Assembly: GCF_001411555.2 (NCBI RefSeq)
Contig: NC_049907.1
Coordinates: 37,563,482 to 37,627,481 of the forward strand
DNA from: Juglans regia
Taxonomy: Eukaryota; Streptophyta; Magnoliopsida; Fagales; Juglandaceae
Direction: 5' to 3'
Length of the DNA stretch: 64,000 bases
How positions within the stretch are numbered: position 1 is the stretch's first letter; each line of letters begins with the position of its first letter. The notes under the pieces were generated by a model. The model saw only the letters and a list, made by a program, of their open reading frames with translations. It had not been told where the DNA came from and searched no databases. Made by a program: the position numbers and the translations under genes. This document shows positions 48,237-59,063 of this stretch, one piece after another.

Positions 48237-48964
48237 CGGCTCCTTTAATTTTCTGACCATTTGTCCCCCCAAAAGGATATATTACCCTCCTTTACTCTCC
48301 ATCTAGACTTTTTTAGAACATCTGGAATACACCTCATAATCATCCTCCAAAATCTCGATCCTTTAGAAGCTTCCAAGAAAACTTCATATGTAGAGAAGTT
48401 TGTACCTCTATCAAGCTCCGTAATCCAACACCCCCTTCCTTTACCCGTTTGCATAATTTATCCCATGCAACCCACTTTCTTTTTGATTTTCCATCCACAA
48501 ACCCCCAATAAAAGCTACTGAAAAGTCTATTAAGAGAGGAATTAATTGACACAGGACAACGAATGCAGGAAAGCAGGTGTATTGGAATTCTTGAAAGCAC
48601 ATGTCGAAGAAGAAGCAATCTGGAACCTTTAGACATCACCTTGTGCTGCCATCCTGCCAACCTCTCTCTTATATGCCCCACCAACTCCTCCAAGTCTCTA
48701 GCTCTATGTCTTCCAGTAACAATAGGAACACCTAAATACTTAAAGGGAAATTGCCTTATGTGAATCCTGTAAGTCTGAGCAACGCCCTTCTTCTGGACAT
48801 AGTGATTTTTGAAGAGAAAAAAATAGTAGTTTTTTCTTTATTAACAATCTGCCCCCGCCCATTCCTCATAAACACGAAAAACCTCCTTTATTGTCCTTAA
48901 CGAATTCTTCCCCCCATTAGCAAAAATTACCATGTCATCTGCATATTTGTTAACCCTGGTGTCT

Positions 48965-49038
48965 GATTGTTTCCACGGTATTCCTCCGCCATAAGTGAGA
49001 GTTTATTAATAAAATTGGGCATCCTCTTCTCTGAAAAA
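48965..49038 (+). mobile_element. Extremely truncated LINE tail nested in the minus-strand LINE
   Basis: GTATTCCTCCGCCATAAGTG, ATTAATAAAATTGG and an A-run (49030-49037) on the plus strand match the 3' ends near 38.9 and 53.5 kb. It sits where the RT core of the opposite-strand LINE should be. Confidence 0.7.
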
Positions 49039-50974
49039 AAAGACTTTTGCAATATCCACCTTGATCATGACGTTACCACCCCTTGTTTGTCTATTTAAAC
49101 TCTGCACCATCTTGTGTTAAACTCACATTTTGAAATATACTTCTACCAGGTATAAAAGCTCTCTGTTCCAAGGATACAATGCGAGGAAGTACCAAAGCTA
49201 GATGTTTTACCAGGAGCTTAGAACACACTTTGTATAAGACTGAGCAAATGCTAATAAGCCTAAACTTATCAAAGGCTGTTGGATTGCTCATCTTGGGAAT
49301 TAATACCACATAAGTAGAGGAATAATACCTGAGAATTGCTGTGCCTTTAAAGAAATCACAAATGGCTTCTACCACATCCTCCTCAACAATATCCCAACCT
49401 GATTTGAAAAAACACGAGCAAAAACCATCCAGCCCCAGACTACTATCCATCGGAATCGAGAACAAAGCTTCCTTTACATCCTCCCTTGAAGACATCACAC
49501 AAATATCAACATTTTCTTCATCAGATATTATTTTCTCAATCCATGGAGAAAGATTTGGTTGAGTCCCACCAGGTCTAGCCTTTAAAAAATTCGAAAAATA
49601 CTCTACTGCTTCTAAATGGATTGCATCCGGAGAATCCAATATCCTCCCCTCCCTTAGTGTCATATCCCTTACCATATATTATTATTTTTACCATTGAACT
49701 ACCTAAAGAATTGGGAATTACCTTCCCCTTTTTCCATATAACTTTGTTTCGCTTGCTGCGCCAGCCTCATCTCCTTTTTTTTTTTTTTTTCCCAAGCCTC
49801 AAGCTCTAGTTTTGTGGCCAGATAAACATATTCATCTTCCTCTAAAAAAGTCACTTGAAGCTTCAAATCTAAACTCTCAAACTCTTTTCCAGCTTTTGAA
49901 TATGGTCATGAGTCCACCCAAACACCTCTTTATTCCACACTTTAAGGGCAATCTTTAATTTTTTTAACTTTTTTGCAAGGCGCCCAAGACCACTCCCCGT
50001 CGCCTCTCCCTTCCAAATCCTCGAAACAAAAACTCGAAATCCCTCATGCATTGTCCACATTTGCTAGAACTTAAACGACAAAGGACTATAACGATCCCGA
50101 ACATTCTGAAGCCAAATAATCATAGGAGCATGGTCTGAAGAACTTCTAGACAAATATCTCATGTGTGCACCAGAATATACCTCCAAACAAGAAGTATCAC
50201 ACAAGACTCTATCCAACCGTTCCCAACTTCTCGTCCAACCATTATGCCCATTACAACAAGAAAAAGGACTTCCAATCGACGCCATTTCCATCATCCCCTC
50301 ACTATTAATAAATTGGTTAAAATCGTTCATTGCATTAAGCGAACATGGCCTTCCTCCACGTCTCTCTGAGTCATTGCGGATGATATTGAAGTCACCTACA
50401 ATAATCCAAGGACAACCCAAAGGATTGACATTAACAAGATCCAACCAAAGAGACCTTCTATCTACTTCGGTACATTTTGCATAAACAAAGGAAACCATCA
50501 CCTTGTGTCAATTATCAATCACCAGACACCAAGCACGTAATCTGTTGATTGCTTTGCCCCACTAAACTAACCTGTACTCCGTTACCCCATAAAACCCATA
50601 TCTTCGCTTCCACTCCCCCATTCGACAAACAATCAACAAAATTCATTTAATTTTTCAACTCCACCATATTATCTACCATTTTAAACGGCTCTGCCAATGC
50701 CATTACACTAGGATGAAACCTACGAATCAATTTCTTCAAACTACTTTTTGAGGTGCCTATCCCTCGAACATTCCAAAACATATAGTTGCAATTCATAGGT
50801 TCTGTCTGGATGGTTTGCTAGGAACCCTAGTGGAACTAACTTTTTAACTTCCTTCCCTGCATGATGACGTTCCATTGTTTCTGAATCTGACATACAATCT
50901 TTTATTTTGCCCATATTCTCCACCATATCCTCTCCCTCATTATCAGAAGAACTCCTCACCATTACATCTGAAGT

Positions 50975-52233
50975 CTAGTGCTCAGATGCCTTAATCAAAC
51001 GAACTTCATGTAAGTCTGTGATAGTCTCCTCAATCGATATCTCCTGCAACTCCACATCCCGGATAGTCTCCTCAATCGATATCTCCTGCAACTCCACATC
51101 CCCTTTTCGACAAGCTTCCTCTTCTAATACTATTATTATCAAATTCTCAACATGCCTCATCGCCTCCATCTCCCCCTGTAAAGGGTCAGAAATCTTCTCC
51201 ACAACCTCTTATGCCTCCACCTCAATCCGTATCCCTTTCTCCCTCAAATTATCGACAAGCACACTCTCTTCTTCACGCACACCGCCTCTGAATTCTCCAC
51301 CAATTCTCCTTCTTGAAACTTGAACCTCAGAGGACTTGACATGATTTTCCTGTATTTCAAAACCTACGACATCTTCTTGATCCTTTCCATCATTTCCCAT
51401 ATTCTCAACATTAGCAACGTTTCTCCCTTCGTCGATTGTGCCTCCTTTCAAACCCATGCCTTCTCTGGCTTACTCTCCTTACTTCTAGGTTGTTTATTCT
51501 TTCCCTTACAAGTTTTATCATTGTGACCTTGCACATGACAATTCCTACAATAGGCCGGTAAATTTTCGTACGTAACCTCTTGATACTAGCTTGTCGGTTT
51601 ACGAGGGGTACCAATCCAGAAACCCATGGTTGGAAGCATCCATTTCAACACATACTCAAGCACCATCGGTTTGTGTCACACACTTTGTCGCATTGTCTCG
51701 TTTAATGTACCCCTATTAGTGCAGAAATACTATTCATGAAAGAATCATGATAAAAATTTGGAAGTAATCCTGGAAGCATGATCCATGTTGGCACAATCGG
51801 CGGTTCTTGATCTTCATTGAATTCTAGAGTCCAATGAAACGCCCTATAGGGAACTCCTTCTATATCACAATTTTCTCCTTCAAAAAATCCTCCTCCAACA
51901 CCATACGAATAAATACATTCCTAGGTTTTCTCATGACAGAAACCACAAGTTGCTTGAGAAGACCCCACCGATTACGTATATAAACCGTTATCTAATCCAG
52001 TGTTGGTTGTTGTCGCAGGAACTTCAACACAATGGAATATTGAATGGCAAAGCCGATCTATCAATTATTTCCTTCGTAAAAAGCATACAAATTTCCCCAT
52101 CATTTTATTTTGGTGGCATAAACAGTGCTTCCTCCAAAGATAGTGGTTGTGGAGATTGAGATATAAGATTAGTGAAAGTTTTTCTTCTAGTAGCCAATGC
52201 CGAGGGACCAAAGGAACCCTCGGCGATAGTCAT
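50975..52233 (-). pseudogene. LINE ORF1 remnant (DUF4283-like/zinc knuckle)
   Basis: Starts MTIAEGSFGPSALATRRK at 52233, about 100 bp inside the LINE 5' end. A CCHC-type zinc knuckle reads CRNCHVQGHNDKTC near 51500-51550. The C-terminal part is acidic and contains a 42-bp (14-codon) tandem duplication at about 51020-51103 (VELQEISIEET twice). Frameshifts and stops break it. In active LINEs this protein binds the element RNA. Confidence 0.7.
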
Positions 52234-52454
52234 CGTAGTACGAAAGCCAAACCCTAGCAGAGTTTAGAATTCTCTTACCACGTCAGCCCTCAAACACATT
52301 GTACCCTCAAATTATTAAACTTACTTCCCTGACGATTAACTAGATTCATGATTTGGTCGTCGGACATGCTTGACAGGCTCAGCCGATGATCACTTCCCAG
52401 CTTGATGGGTTGATCAGCGGGAACCAGCATCAGCTTGCTGGCTGCCGGAGCCAT

Positions 52455-52794
52455 AGTATCGTGGTATAGATTACAAAGCGCGAGATGTTGAAAACTCTTA
52501 AGCTGGGTTTGAGGAAGAGCTAGAAGAGTACTGAATTAGTTGGCTCTGATAGAGTACAGGCTAGCGTAGGTGCAATTAATATAGCTATGATCAGGACCTC
52601 ATCCAAAATAGAAATGCTAGCTTTCTCCAGATATATATATTTCTTCTGTACATTTTAATTAGGACATGATCATCATATAGCTCGCCGTTGACTTTTTACG
52701 CATGTGTTACTGTATATTAATAATATTGGTATATATAAGTTTTGAAGAACGCACATGCATGTTCTACGATCAATTATATATAGGTACGTACTGA

Positions 52795-52839
<45 letters not shown>

Positions 52840-53040
52840 AAATGCATGCTAGCTACGACTTCGAGCCATATGCATCGCAGATCATGCAAACCACGCTAAT
52901 GAAAAGCTGACTCCAAGGGTCTTTGACGCACCAGATCACAGTTGCATCATTTTAATCTCTCTCTCTCTCGCTCTCTCCCCGTGTGGCACCAGATCACACT
53001 TGCATCATTTTAATATATATAGAAGTAGTACTATCAAGCG
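52455..53040 (-). promoter_or_regulatory. Presumed 5' leader and promoter of the SEO pseudogene
   Basis: Upstream of the ATG at 52454 the minus strand reads ACCACGATACT before ATG. Further up there is an (AT)n tract at 52798-52837 and CT-rich sequence at 52959-52978. Two near-identical short pieces, CACCAGATCACA followed by TTGCATCATTTTAAT, occur at 52929 and 52986. Promoter function is inferred from position. Confidence 0.3.
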
Positions 53041-53540
53041 ACTAATTAGAGATGGATGTTGAGTGTCGTCATTGCTTCAGAGAAGGGAACCCAGTGGCAG
53101 ATTCCTTAGCTAAGGAAGGTGCGCTGGGTGTGGATATGTGTTACATGGATACCCAGAGTCTTCCTTGTCATATTAGAGGCCTGGCTAGTAGGCTAGACAA
53201 ATTGGGTCTTCCGTATATTTGGTCTTAGTTTTCCTGTTTGCTAGGCATGTTTAGAGGCTTTTTAGGCTTGTTTAGAGTAGTTGTTTTGGGGTTTGTTGGT
53301 TTTTAAGTTTGAAAGTCTTTGATGTATTTTCCTGTTCTGCTAGGCATGTTTAGAGGTTTTTTTAGGCTTGTTTAGAGTATATGCTGTTTTGGGGTTGATG
53401 GTTGTTTTTGTTGGGGAGTCTTTGATGTATTCTCTCTTTTGTTTTTTTTGTTTCATGGTATTCCTCCGTCATAAGTGAAGGCTTCTTTAATAAATTTGGG
53501 ACGGAGTCACTATTGAACATGTGGCTACCGAAAAAAGTGA
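53041..53540 (+). mobile_element. 5'-truncated LINE tail with end of RNase H
   Basis: Begins inside RNase H (FREGNPVADSLAKEGALG near 53090, stop at 53227). A 3' UTR follows with a ~100-bp duplicated unit (TGCTAGGCATGTTTAGAGG at about 53238 and 53337), then GGTATTCCTCCGTCATAAGTG and TTTAATAAATTTGG. Same 3'-end type as the LINE pieces at 38.9 and 48.98 kb. Confidence 0.8.
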
Positions 53541-54515
53541 CTAATTAATAGATAAAGACCAAGAAACTATACTGATCCAACGTCATCGTTGATGACGAAT
53601 TAGTCCTTAATTATTGCATTTGCTATGTGCTTCCACGCACACTAGTAATTAATGATACGTAGCAATATTAATTAGAAAACCATGACTCCGTATCCCCAAA
53701 AAACGGTAGTATATACTAACGTCTAGTTCTAGTATGTAAATTAATATTGATAAAAATCCCAAGAAAAGAATTATATATATATATATATATATATATAGTT
53801 GATTCTAAGCTAGTGGGTCTTTTAATTATATATTTTTTTGGTCAAAACTCTGAAGTCGACGTTGGTCATGTCGTTACAGCTTAAAACACTCGAATTATAT
53901 ATGTATATATAATTCTTTTGCAGACAATCGGCAGATTGCAATCACCGTGCATCCGGTTGATGTGGCGTGGTACGAAATTTTAAAAAATGAACAGAATGAA
54001 AACAAAATAAAACCTAAGAAGCAGTTCAGCAGATTGCAGTCACTGCACATCGCAAACATCCGATTGTTTAGAGTTCGTGTTGATCGCAACATCGCAAGAT
54101 CTGTGTAGCACAGACCGATATTCTTTTATTTTCCTCCCTCTCTCCAAGTCGATCATTGATTTTCTAACGTGGAATTATTATTAACTTTTTTGCATTTTGG
54201 TTGTGATTAAGAAGTGGCCTGGGGCCTTGTGAAATGTTGGGATATTAATGACGTAGTTGTTGTTGAAAATATGGGCCGAGGGCCAGATGGAGACGAGTGC
54301 AGTTGTGATTTGTAAAATTGTAGAATTGTGGCTTTTGTGTTGTTTTGTGGTTGACTGTTTTGTGCTATGCCATGCCATCCAATAACTGATTGGCATGCAT
54401 CTACATATTAATTGTTGCCAGATTTATTCAACTGTGCTATGTTCTATGCTATGCTGCATAATTTGAAAATTGAGCTTTTTGGTGTCGTCGGAAACATATT
54501 TTTGTGTGGGTGCGT
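53541..54515. other. Gene-free spacer
   Basis: Contains an (AT)n tract at 53771-53797 and no recognisable gene. Two short related pieces with TTCAGCAGATTGCAGTCACTG and CGGCAGATTGCAATCACCG occur near 53929 and 54028. Confidence 0.3.
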
Positions 54516-55382
54516 GCGTGTCACGACCCCAAGTCGAGATGATGTATTATCTTGGTCGAGCTCCTCTGGTCACTTTGAAGGGTGTAAAATTGAGTGATGT
54601 CCTTTGGACTGTCACTGGGTGACAGTTGGCTCAAGACGATAACGCTCTTGGCGTGACTTTGAACCCCCTCTGCTAGCGGGAGATAGAAGATGCCTGGTCA
54701 TGTAACGCGCTGGGCGCGCAGTTGGGCATCGCTCTTAACAAAGTCACACGCACGGTCGTTACCCGTGGTGTGATGAAAGGAGTCAAGGGCGAGTGGTCCC
54801 GATAGGAGACCATGGTGTATACTATAATAAATGGTTGTGTATTGGGTACAAATGAAATTTTTGGAGTGAGTGGTTGTACTTAAAATGATTTTCGGGAAGG
54901 TTGTAAAAATGGATATTTTGGGTAGTTGCTTTCATGACTATTGATCACGTTTGATTGTATAATTTCATGTTTGAATCTTTTGGTTGTTGTTCTGTTGATT
55001 TATTTATTGTGATTACGAAATCTCATTGTGGTATTTCTACCTACGTTTCATGGAACTGTAGGCTTTGATGCAAATGAAGGGTATGAGCAGGAGGGACTAA
55101 CTCCACCTCAGGAGTGATGGCTTGGACTTTATCTGTCATTATTGTTGGACGTTTTTATTCATTTTCTTTGATTCGGCTATATGAGTGTATTAACCTCTTG
55201 GAGGATCTTGTGTTGGGTTGTATTTGCTTAATTTTTTTTGGTACTTAGTTTTTGACTGCCTTATATTTTTCTCGCTGTGTTATTTATGATGTACACATAT
55301 TGCATGTTTGCACACACTTGCACTTGGCGATGGGGTGTGTGACCCAAGTGGCCATCATCCCGGTGTCATGACTCCCAGCAAA
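54516..55382. repeat. Unclassified repeat, possibly an LTR
   Basis: Begins near GTGTCACGACCCCAAGTCG and ends near GGTGTCATGACTCCCAGC, with GC-richer first third and no open frame. The abrupt end of the neighbouring FAR1-like coding similarity at its right border suggests an insertion edge. I could not find a partner LTR or a target duplication, so the class is open. Confidence 0.3.
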
Positions 55383-56979
55383 TCACACCAGGGGGTCGAG
55401 GGCACCACATAAAATCATCCCCCACACCTCTCTTTGGACCTCTTTAAACTTCACATTTGTATACAACGCTTGAAACTGCTTCTCAATGCGAAATGGGGAT
55501 ACACATGGGATGATTTGATTGCAAGAATTAAAATCAGCTGTCGTCTCAACCTCCACCTTCTTCCTCAGAGCATTGTCAAATTGATCGATGAATTCCTTCA
55601 ATGTTGTACCAGAATGCAAAAACCCATCGAAGAAAGCATTCATGCTTTTAGACCGTTGTGTAGTGCTCATATCAAACCAAAATACACTCTTCAAGTAAGA
55701 TGATACCCAGAATGACCTCTCGTTGTACAACCCTTGTAGCCATGCATTACCACCAAGGTCATACTTTTGAATTAGTTGCCCCTACTTGTTCTCAAATTCT
55801 GCACAAGTTTGTGAATCATATAGGGCACTCTGAAGGGAAGTTTTCAACCTTGTGTTGAATTGGGAGTGGGATCCCAATTTCTCTGGTGGTTTCTGCATGA
55901 TATGCCATAGACAGTATCTATGACAAGTGTTTGGAAATACCAACGCAATAGCACTCTTCATTGCTTGGTCTTGATATGTTATGATCATTTTTGGAGCCCG
56001 ACCATTCATGCACTGCAACCATGTTCGAAACAATCACACAAAAGCACTTATGCCCTTACTTGAAATCAAGTCATCTCCTAACAATATAGATTGCCCATGA
56101 TGGTTTACCCCAACAAAGGGAGCAAAAGTCATACCGTATCTATTTGTTAGGTTTGTTGTATCAAAGGTGATAACATCTTTGAAATACTCATATGCCGTTA
56201 CACTTCGTGCATCAGCCCAAAACAAATTTTTGAGTCTCAACTCGTCATCCACATCCATAACAAAACAAAGCCATCATTCATCAATCTCATCATCTCAAAG
56301 TAGTCACTAAGTGCTTCGTCACCTCATTTACCCAGCCTTAAGTTTCTGGCTTTGTCAATAAAACTTCGATAGTCTTTCTCTTAAAAATTAAGATTCTCGA
56401 ACCCTCCCGCATCACAACTAGTCTGCCAAGTTTTTTGTTCATTTGAATACCTGCTTTGTCATTCAAATCAAGCATCATTTGACTGTATTAATCTAAGTAC
56501 TTGTGCGATCTAAAAAATCTAGACTTATGTAGGCTGACAGTACTATGATTTTGGGCAATCTCAACAGTGATCACCACCCATACACTCTTCACCAAGCGAG
56601 CATTTATCTGCGCCTTACAGTCCATTTTAATTGTTGGTCGTGGCCTCGAGATATTACTATGGCTAGGATGGTACTTGCCGCCTTGCGCACACCCAATTGT
56701 CAGATACTTCGCACTCCCATCTGCCTCTCTCTTCGTCCTTTGTGTGATAATACCAGAACCCTGTTACTTGGCATATTGCTTGCAATAGGCCATAAGCTCT
56801 TTATCAGTGACAAACTTCATTCCAGTTTTTAGCTCCTCAACTCGTTCATCATCATCCGATACTTCATTAGTTCCCTCGCCCTCTGCCCCTTTATTTACGT
56901 TTGATGAAGTTTCTGAAAATGAAAATGTATGGTTTGAATTAGCATTTATATTATATACATACACTTTATGTTTACTCAT
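55383..56979 (-). pseudogene. FAR1/FRS5-like (MULE-derived) pseudogene
   Basis: FAR1-related proteins are domesticated Mutator transposases acting as nuclear DNA-binding regulators. On the minus strand: N-terminus MSKHKVYVYNINANS at 56979; FAR1 DNA-binding region to about 56480 (GMKFVTDKELMAYCKQYAK, later WVVITVEIAHNHS-type text); MULE transposase region 56258-55782 (NLFWADARSVTAYEYFKDV, FAPFVGVNHHGQS, RTWLQCMNGRAPKMIITYQD, HRYCLWHIMQKPPEK); and 55730-55383 (STTQRSKSMNAFFDGF, GTTLKEFIDQFD). TGA near 56034 and a TAG near 55779 each replace Trp, and a frameshift lies near 56270. The C-terminal SWIM zinc finger is absent because similarity stops at 55383. No terminal inverted repeats were found. 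Confidence 0.8.
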
Positions 56980-57114
56980 CAGGTTAAAATTGTAATACCA
57001 TTACTCATATGACAAATTTGATTAGTCGTGTATGATGTACTTTCAAAATTCTTTTTACTTTTAGCTCTAATGGCACAATTAATGATTCACTTGCTAGCTG
57101 GGGGTCTTTTCAGA

Positions 57115-57680
57115 CCATCTCAACTCCTTTGAAATATTCGACAGAGGGTAGGTCATTGATGGAGGCTATAATTAGGCACAATGTTAGAACGGTTCAAATG
57201 CATGTAAGAAAAAAAAAATTAAAAAACTTAGAGAGGAATCTACCTGGATCGTATGTTGAACTCGTCCTGACTCCTCCACACTACTCGACGGAGGGTAGAG
57301 CATCGTTGGTCCAAATTGTGGCATTGATGGAGGTTGTAATTAGGCACGGTGTTAGATCAACTCAAATGCACATAAGAAAAAAAATGTAAAAAGTTAGAAA
57401 GGAATCTACTTGGATCATATGTTGAGCTCGTCCCGACTCCTCCACATTACTCGATAGAGGGTAGAGCATCGTTCGTCCAAAATGTGGCATTGATGGAGGC
57501 TGTAATTAGGCACGGTGTTGGATTGTATGTTAAACTCGTCCCGACTCCTCCGCAGTACTCGATGGAGGGTAGAGTATTGTTAGTCCAAAAAGTTGAATTG
57601 ATGGAGGCTGTAATTAGGCACAATGTTAGAACGACTCAAATACATGTTCGAAATTTTTTTTTCAAAAGCTTATAAGGAAT
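57115..57680. repeat. ~167-bp tandem array, four copies
   Basis: The motif ATTGATGGAGGCTGTAATTAGGC recurs at about 57154, 57322, 57488 and 57596, spacings 168, 166 and 108; the last unit lost about 58 bp. Units also share GTTGAACTCGTCC, CGACTCCTCCACA and GAGGGTAGAGCATCGTT. Weak open frames run through but shift between units, so I take it as a minisatellite-like array of unknown origin. Confidence 0.85.
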
Positions 57681-57792
57681 CTATCTGTCTACCTCATGCA
57701 TATGCATATGGATTTACATATGTATTTGAATCATCATAAATGGCAGGTAGTATGAATTTCCTAGACCATAATAACCTAAACGTACATACCAC

Positions 57793-58109
57793 CATAGGTA
57801 GCACACGCGGGCACACTCCCCCACACACACACCCACACGAACACACACACACAACACACACATACACCCACACCACACACGCAGACATGCATAAACCCAT
57901 ACATGCACACAAACTTGTATACACATGCACATACAAACACACACCCAAAACACAAACACAAACACAAACACACACACACCCACACGCACACACATGCAAA
58001 ACACAAATACAAACACACATCCACACGCAGACACAGACACAGACACACACACACACACACACACACTCATACACACAAGCATGCATGCACACACAAACCC
58101 TCAGGGCAA

Positions 58110-58158
<49 letters not shown>

Positions 58159-58265
58159 CGCACTCACACACAAACATGCATGCACATACACACACAAACA
58201 TGTATGCATGTAGATACACACACAAACATGCATGCACTTACACACACACACACGCATGTACACAC
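57793..58265. repeat. CA-rich tract of module 1
   Basis: Imperfect (CA)n with interspersed GCATG, CCCA and AAACACAAACA words. Very low G outside ACGC/GCATGC motifs. It supports spurious open frames in all six phases (Thr/His and Val/Cys repeats), none of which is a gene. Confidence 0.95.
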
Positions 58266-58960
58266 AAACTTGAACCGAATGTCACGCATTGGACCACTGG
58301 CCGTCCTTCCCACCTGCCTAAGTTTCGACACCAATAGTTTAGCCTCTACAACAGTCCAACCACCATAAAAACAACCACTAGGACACCGCCCAAAATATCG
58401 CCAAAATAAATGCTTAAATCCAATTGATAAACAAAAGTCGTATCCAAAATCATAATCATCCAACATCAAACTCTAGTTGGAGAGAGAGAGAGAGAGAGAC
58501 ATACTTAGAGTAGGGAGGCCGTGGTCGATAGAGAGGAAGAGAGAGAGAATACGATAGATGGTGGGGGTCTGAGACATTGAGGTCAATGGATGAAGAGAGA
58601 TTGAGACGGGAAATAGAGAGAAGGGGAAAAAGAGAGACAGTTGTTGTGGGGAGGAGGGGTTCAAGTTTTCAAGAATACCTAATAAGAAATGATCTTGTTT
58701 TAGGGAGACTCGAGACTAAGAGTCTCCATAAAGTGACATCGTTTCATTTTAAAACAAATAAATTCTAAGATAAAATGACGTCGTTTTAGGGAGTAACCTG
58801 TTTATTGTCCCAAAAACCATGTCATTTTATTAAAAAAAATTACTTTTTCTAAATATATATGTATATATCGGCCAAGCCGAGCGGACGAGCTATATCCTGG
58901 GCGTGCTAGTGCCTAGCTAGAGCCCCGCCCCCGACTTCTAGTTAAGCATAATTCTCTTCC
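58266..58960. repeat. Module segment E1
   Basis: First of three homologous segments. Landmarks: CTGCCTAAGTTTCGACACCAATAG, CCACCATAAAAACAACCA, a GAGAGAGA tract followed by CATACTTAGAGTAGGGAGGC, AATACGATAGATGGTGGGGG, a GGGAGACTCGAGACTAAGAG block with AAATGACGTCGTTTT, and CCCGACTTCTAGTTAAGCAT at the end. Open on the minus strand for about 100 codons (LDDYDFGYDF), partly kept in the other copies. Confidence 0.8.
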
Positions 58961-59017
58961 ACACATGCGCACTCACCCACACACATGCCCACCTGTGCAT
59001 TCACCCACCCACACACG

Positions 59018-59063
<46 letters not shown>

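Larger units (their letters stand above)
47204..50796 (-). pseudogene. LINE ORF2 remnant: endonuclease, reverse transcriptase, RNase H
   Basis: Starts near 50796 with MNCNYMFWNVRGIG. Endonuclease: 50501-50064 (PWIIVGDFNIIRN, then SSDHAPMI). RT N-terminal part: 49675-49091 (SLGLDGFCSCFFK, FRLISICSVLYKVCSKLL). The centre of RT between KVDIAK and YADDMVIFA is missing where the plus-strand LINE tail lies. RT rear part: 48850-48245 (LSRIPIHLLSCIRCPVSI). zf-RVT: 47860-47541, after a CACTA insertion. RNase H: 47512-47204 (RLEVELDSMIIVNWL). Multiple stops; no active enzyme. Confidence 0.85.
47058..52333 (-). mobile_element. 5.3-kb L1-type LINE inserted in SEO exon 1
   Basis: Bounded by a perfect 13-bp duplication GATTAACTAGATT (47045-47057 and 52334-52346), with a T-run at 47058-47070 that is the poly(A) tail on the minus strand. 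It carries ORF1 with a zinc knuckle, then endonuclease, RT, zf-RVT and RNase H, all damaged. It is itself interrupted by a plus-strand LINE tail near 48.97 kb and a CACTA end at 47.9-48.24 kb. It split the SEO first exon after MNLVN. Confidence 0.92.
42288..52454 (-). pseudogene. SEO: Sieve element occlusion (SEO/P-protein) pseudogene, split by four transposable elements
   Basis: SEO proteins form the filaments that plug phloem sieve plates. Exons on the minus strand: 1a 52454-52334 (MAPAASKLMLVPADQPIK) and 1b 47044-46932 (FDVDSLFVVVENILKR), split by a LINE; 2, 45930-45835; 3, 45706-45234 (EEEIAHRTTMSILNKLSKYS, YGEFWLLVDL); 4, 45152-45051; 5, about 44909-44790; 6, 44105-43560 (NILLLISGLDIS, then HMIWVWGAKAFPFT), split by a CACTA MITE; 7, 43530-42640, split by a hAT MITE (IELFCVGKD; GWAVLSK); the last part, about 42467-42288, lies beyond a Mutator-like MITE. 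Additional damage: TGA 45859-45861 for Cys, TAG 45584-45586 for Glu, a stop in exon 5, a 2-base frameshift near 43484 and one in the last part. The SEO_N and SEO_C domains are both represented. Confidence 0.88.
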
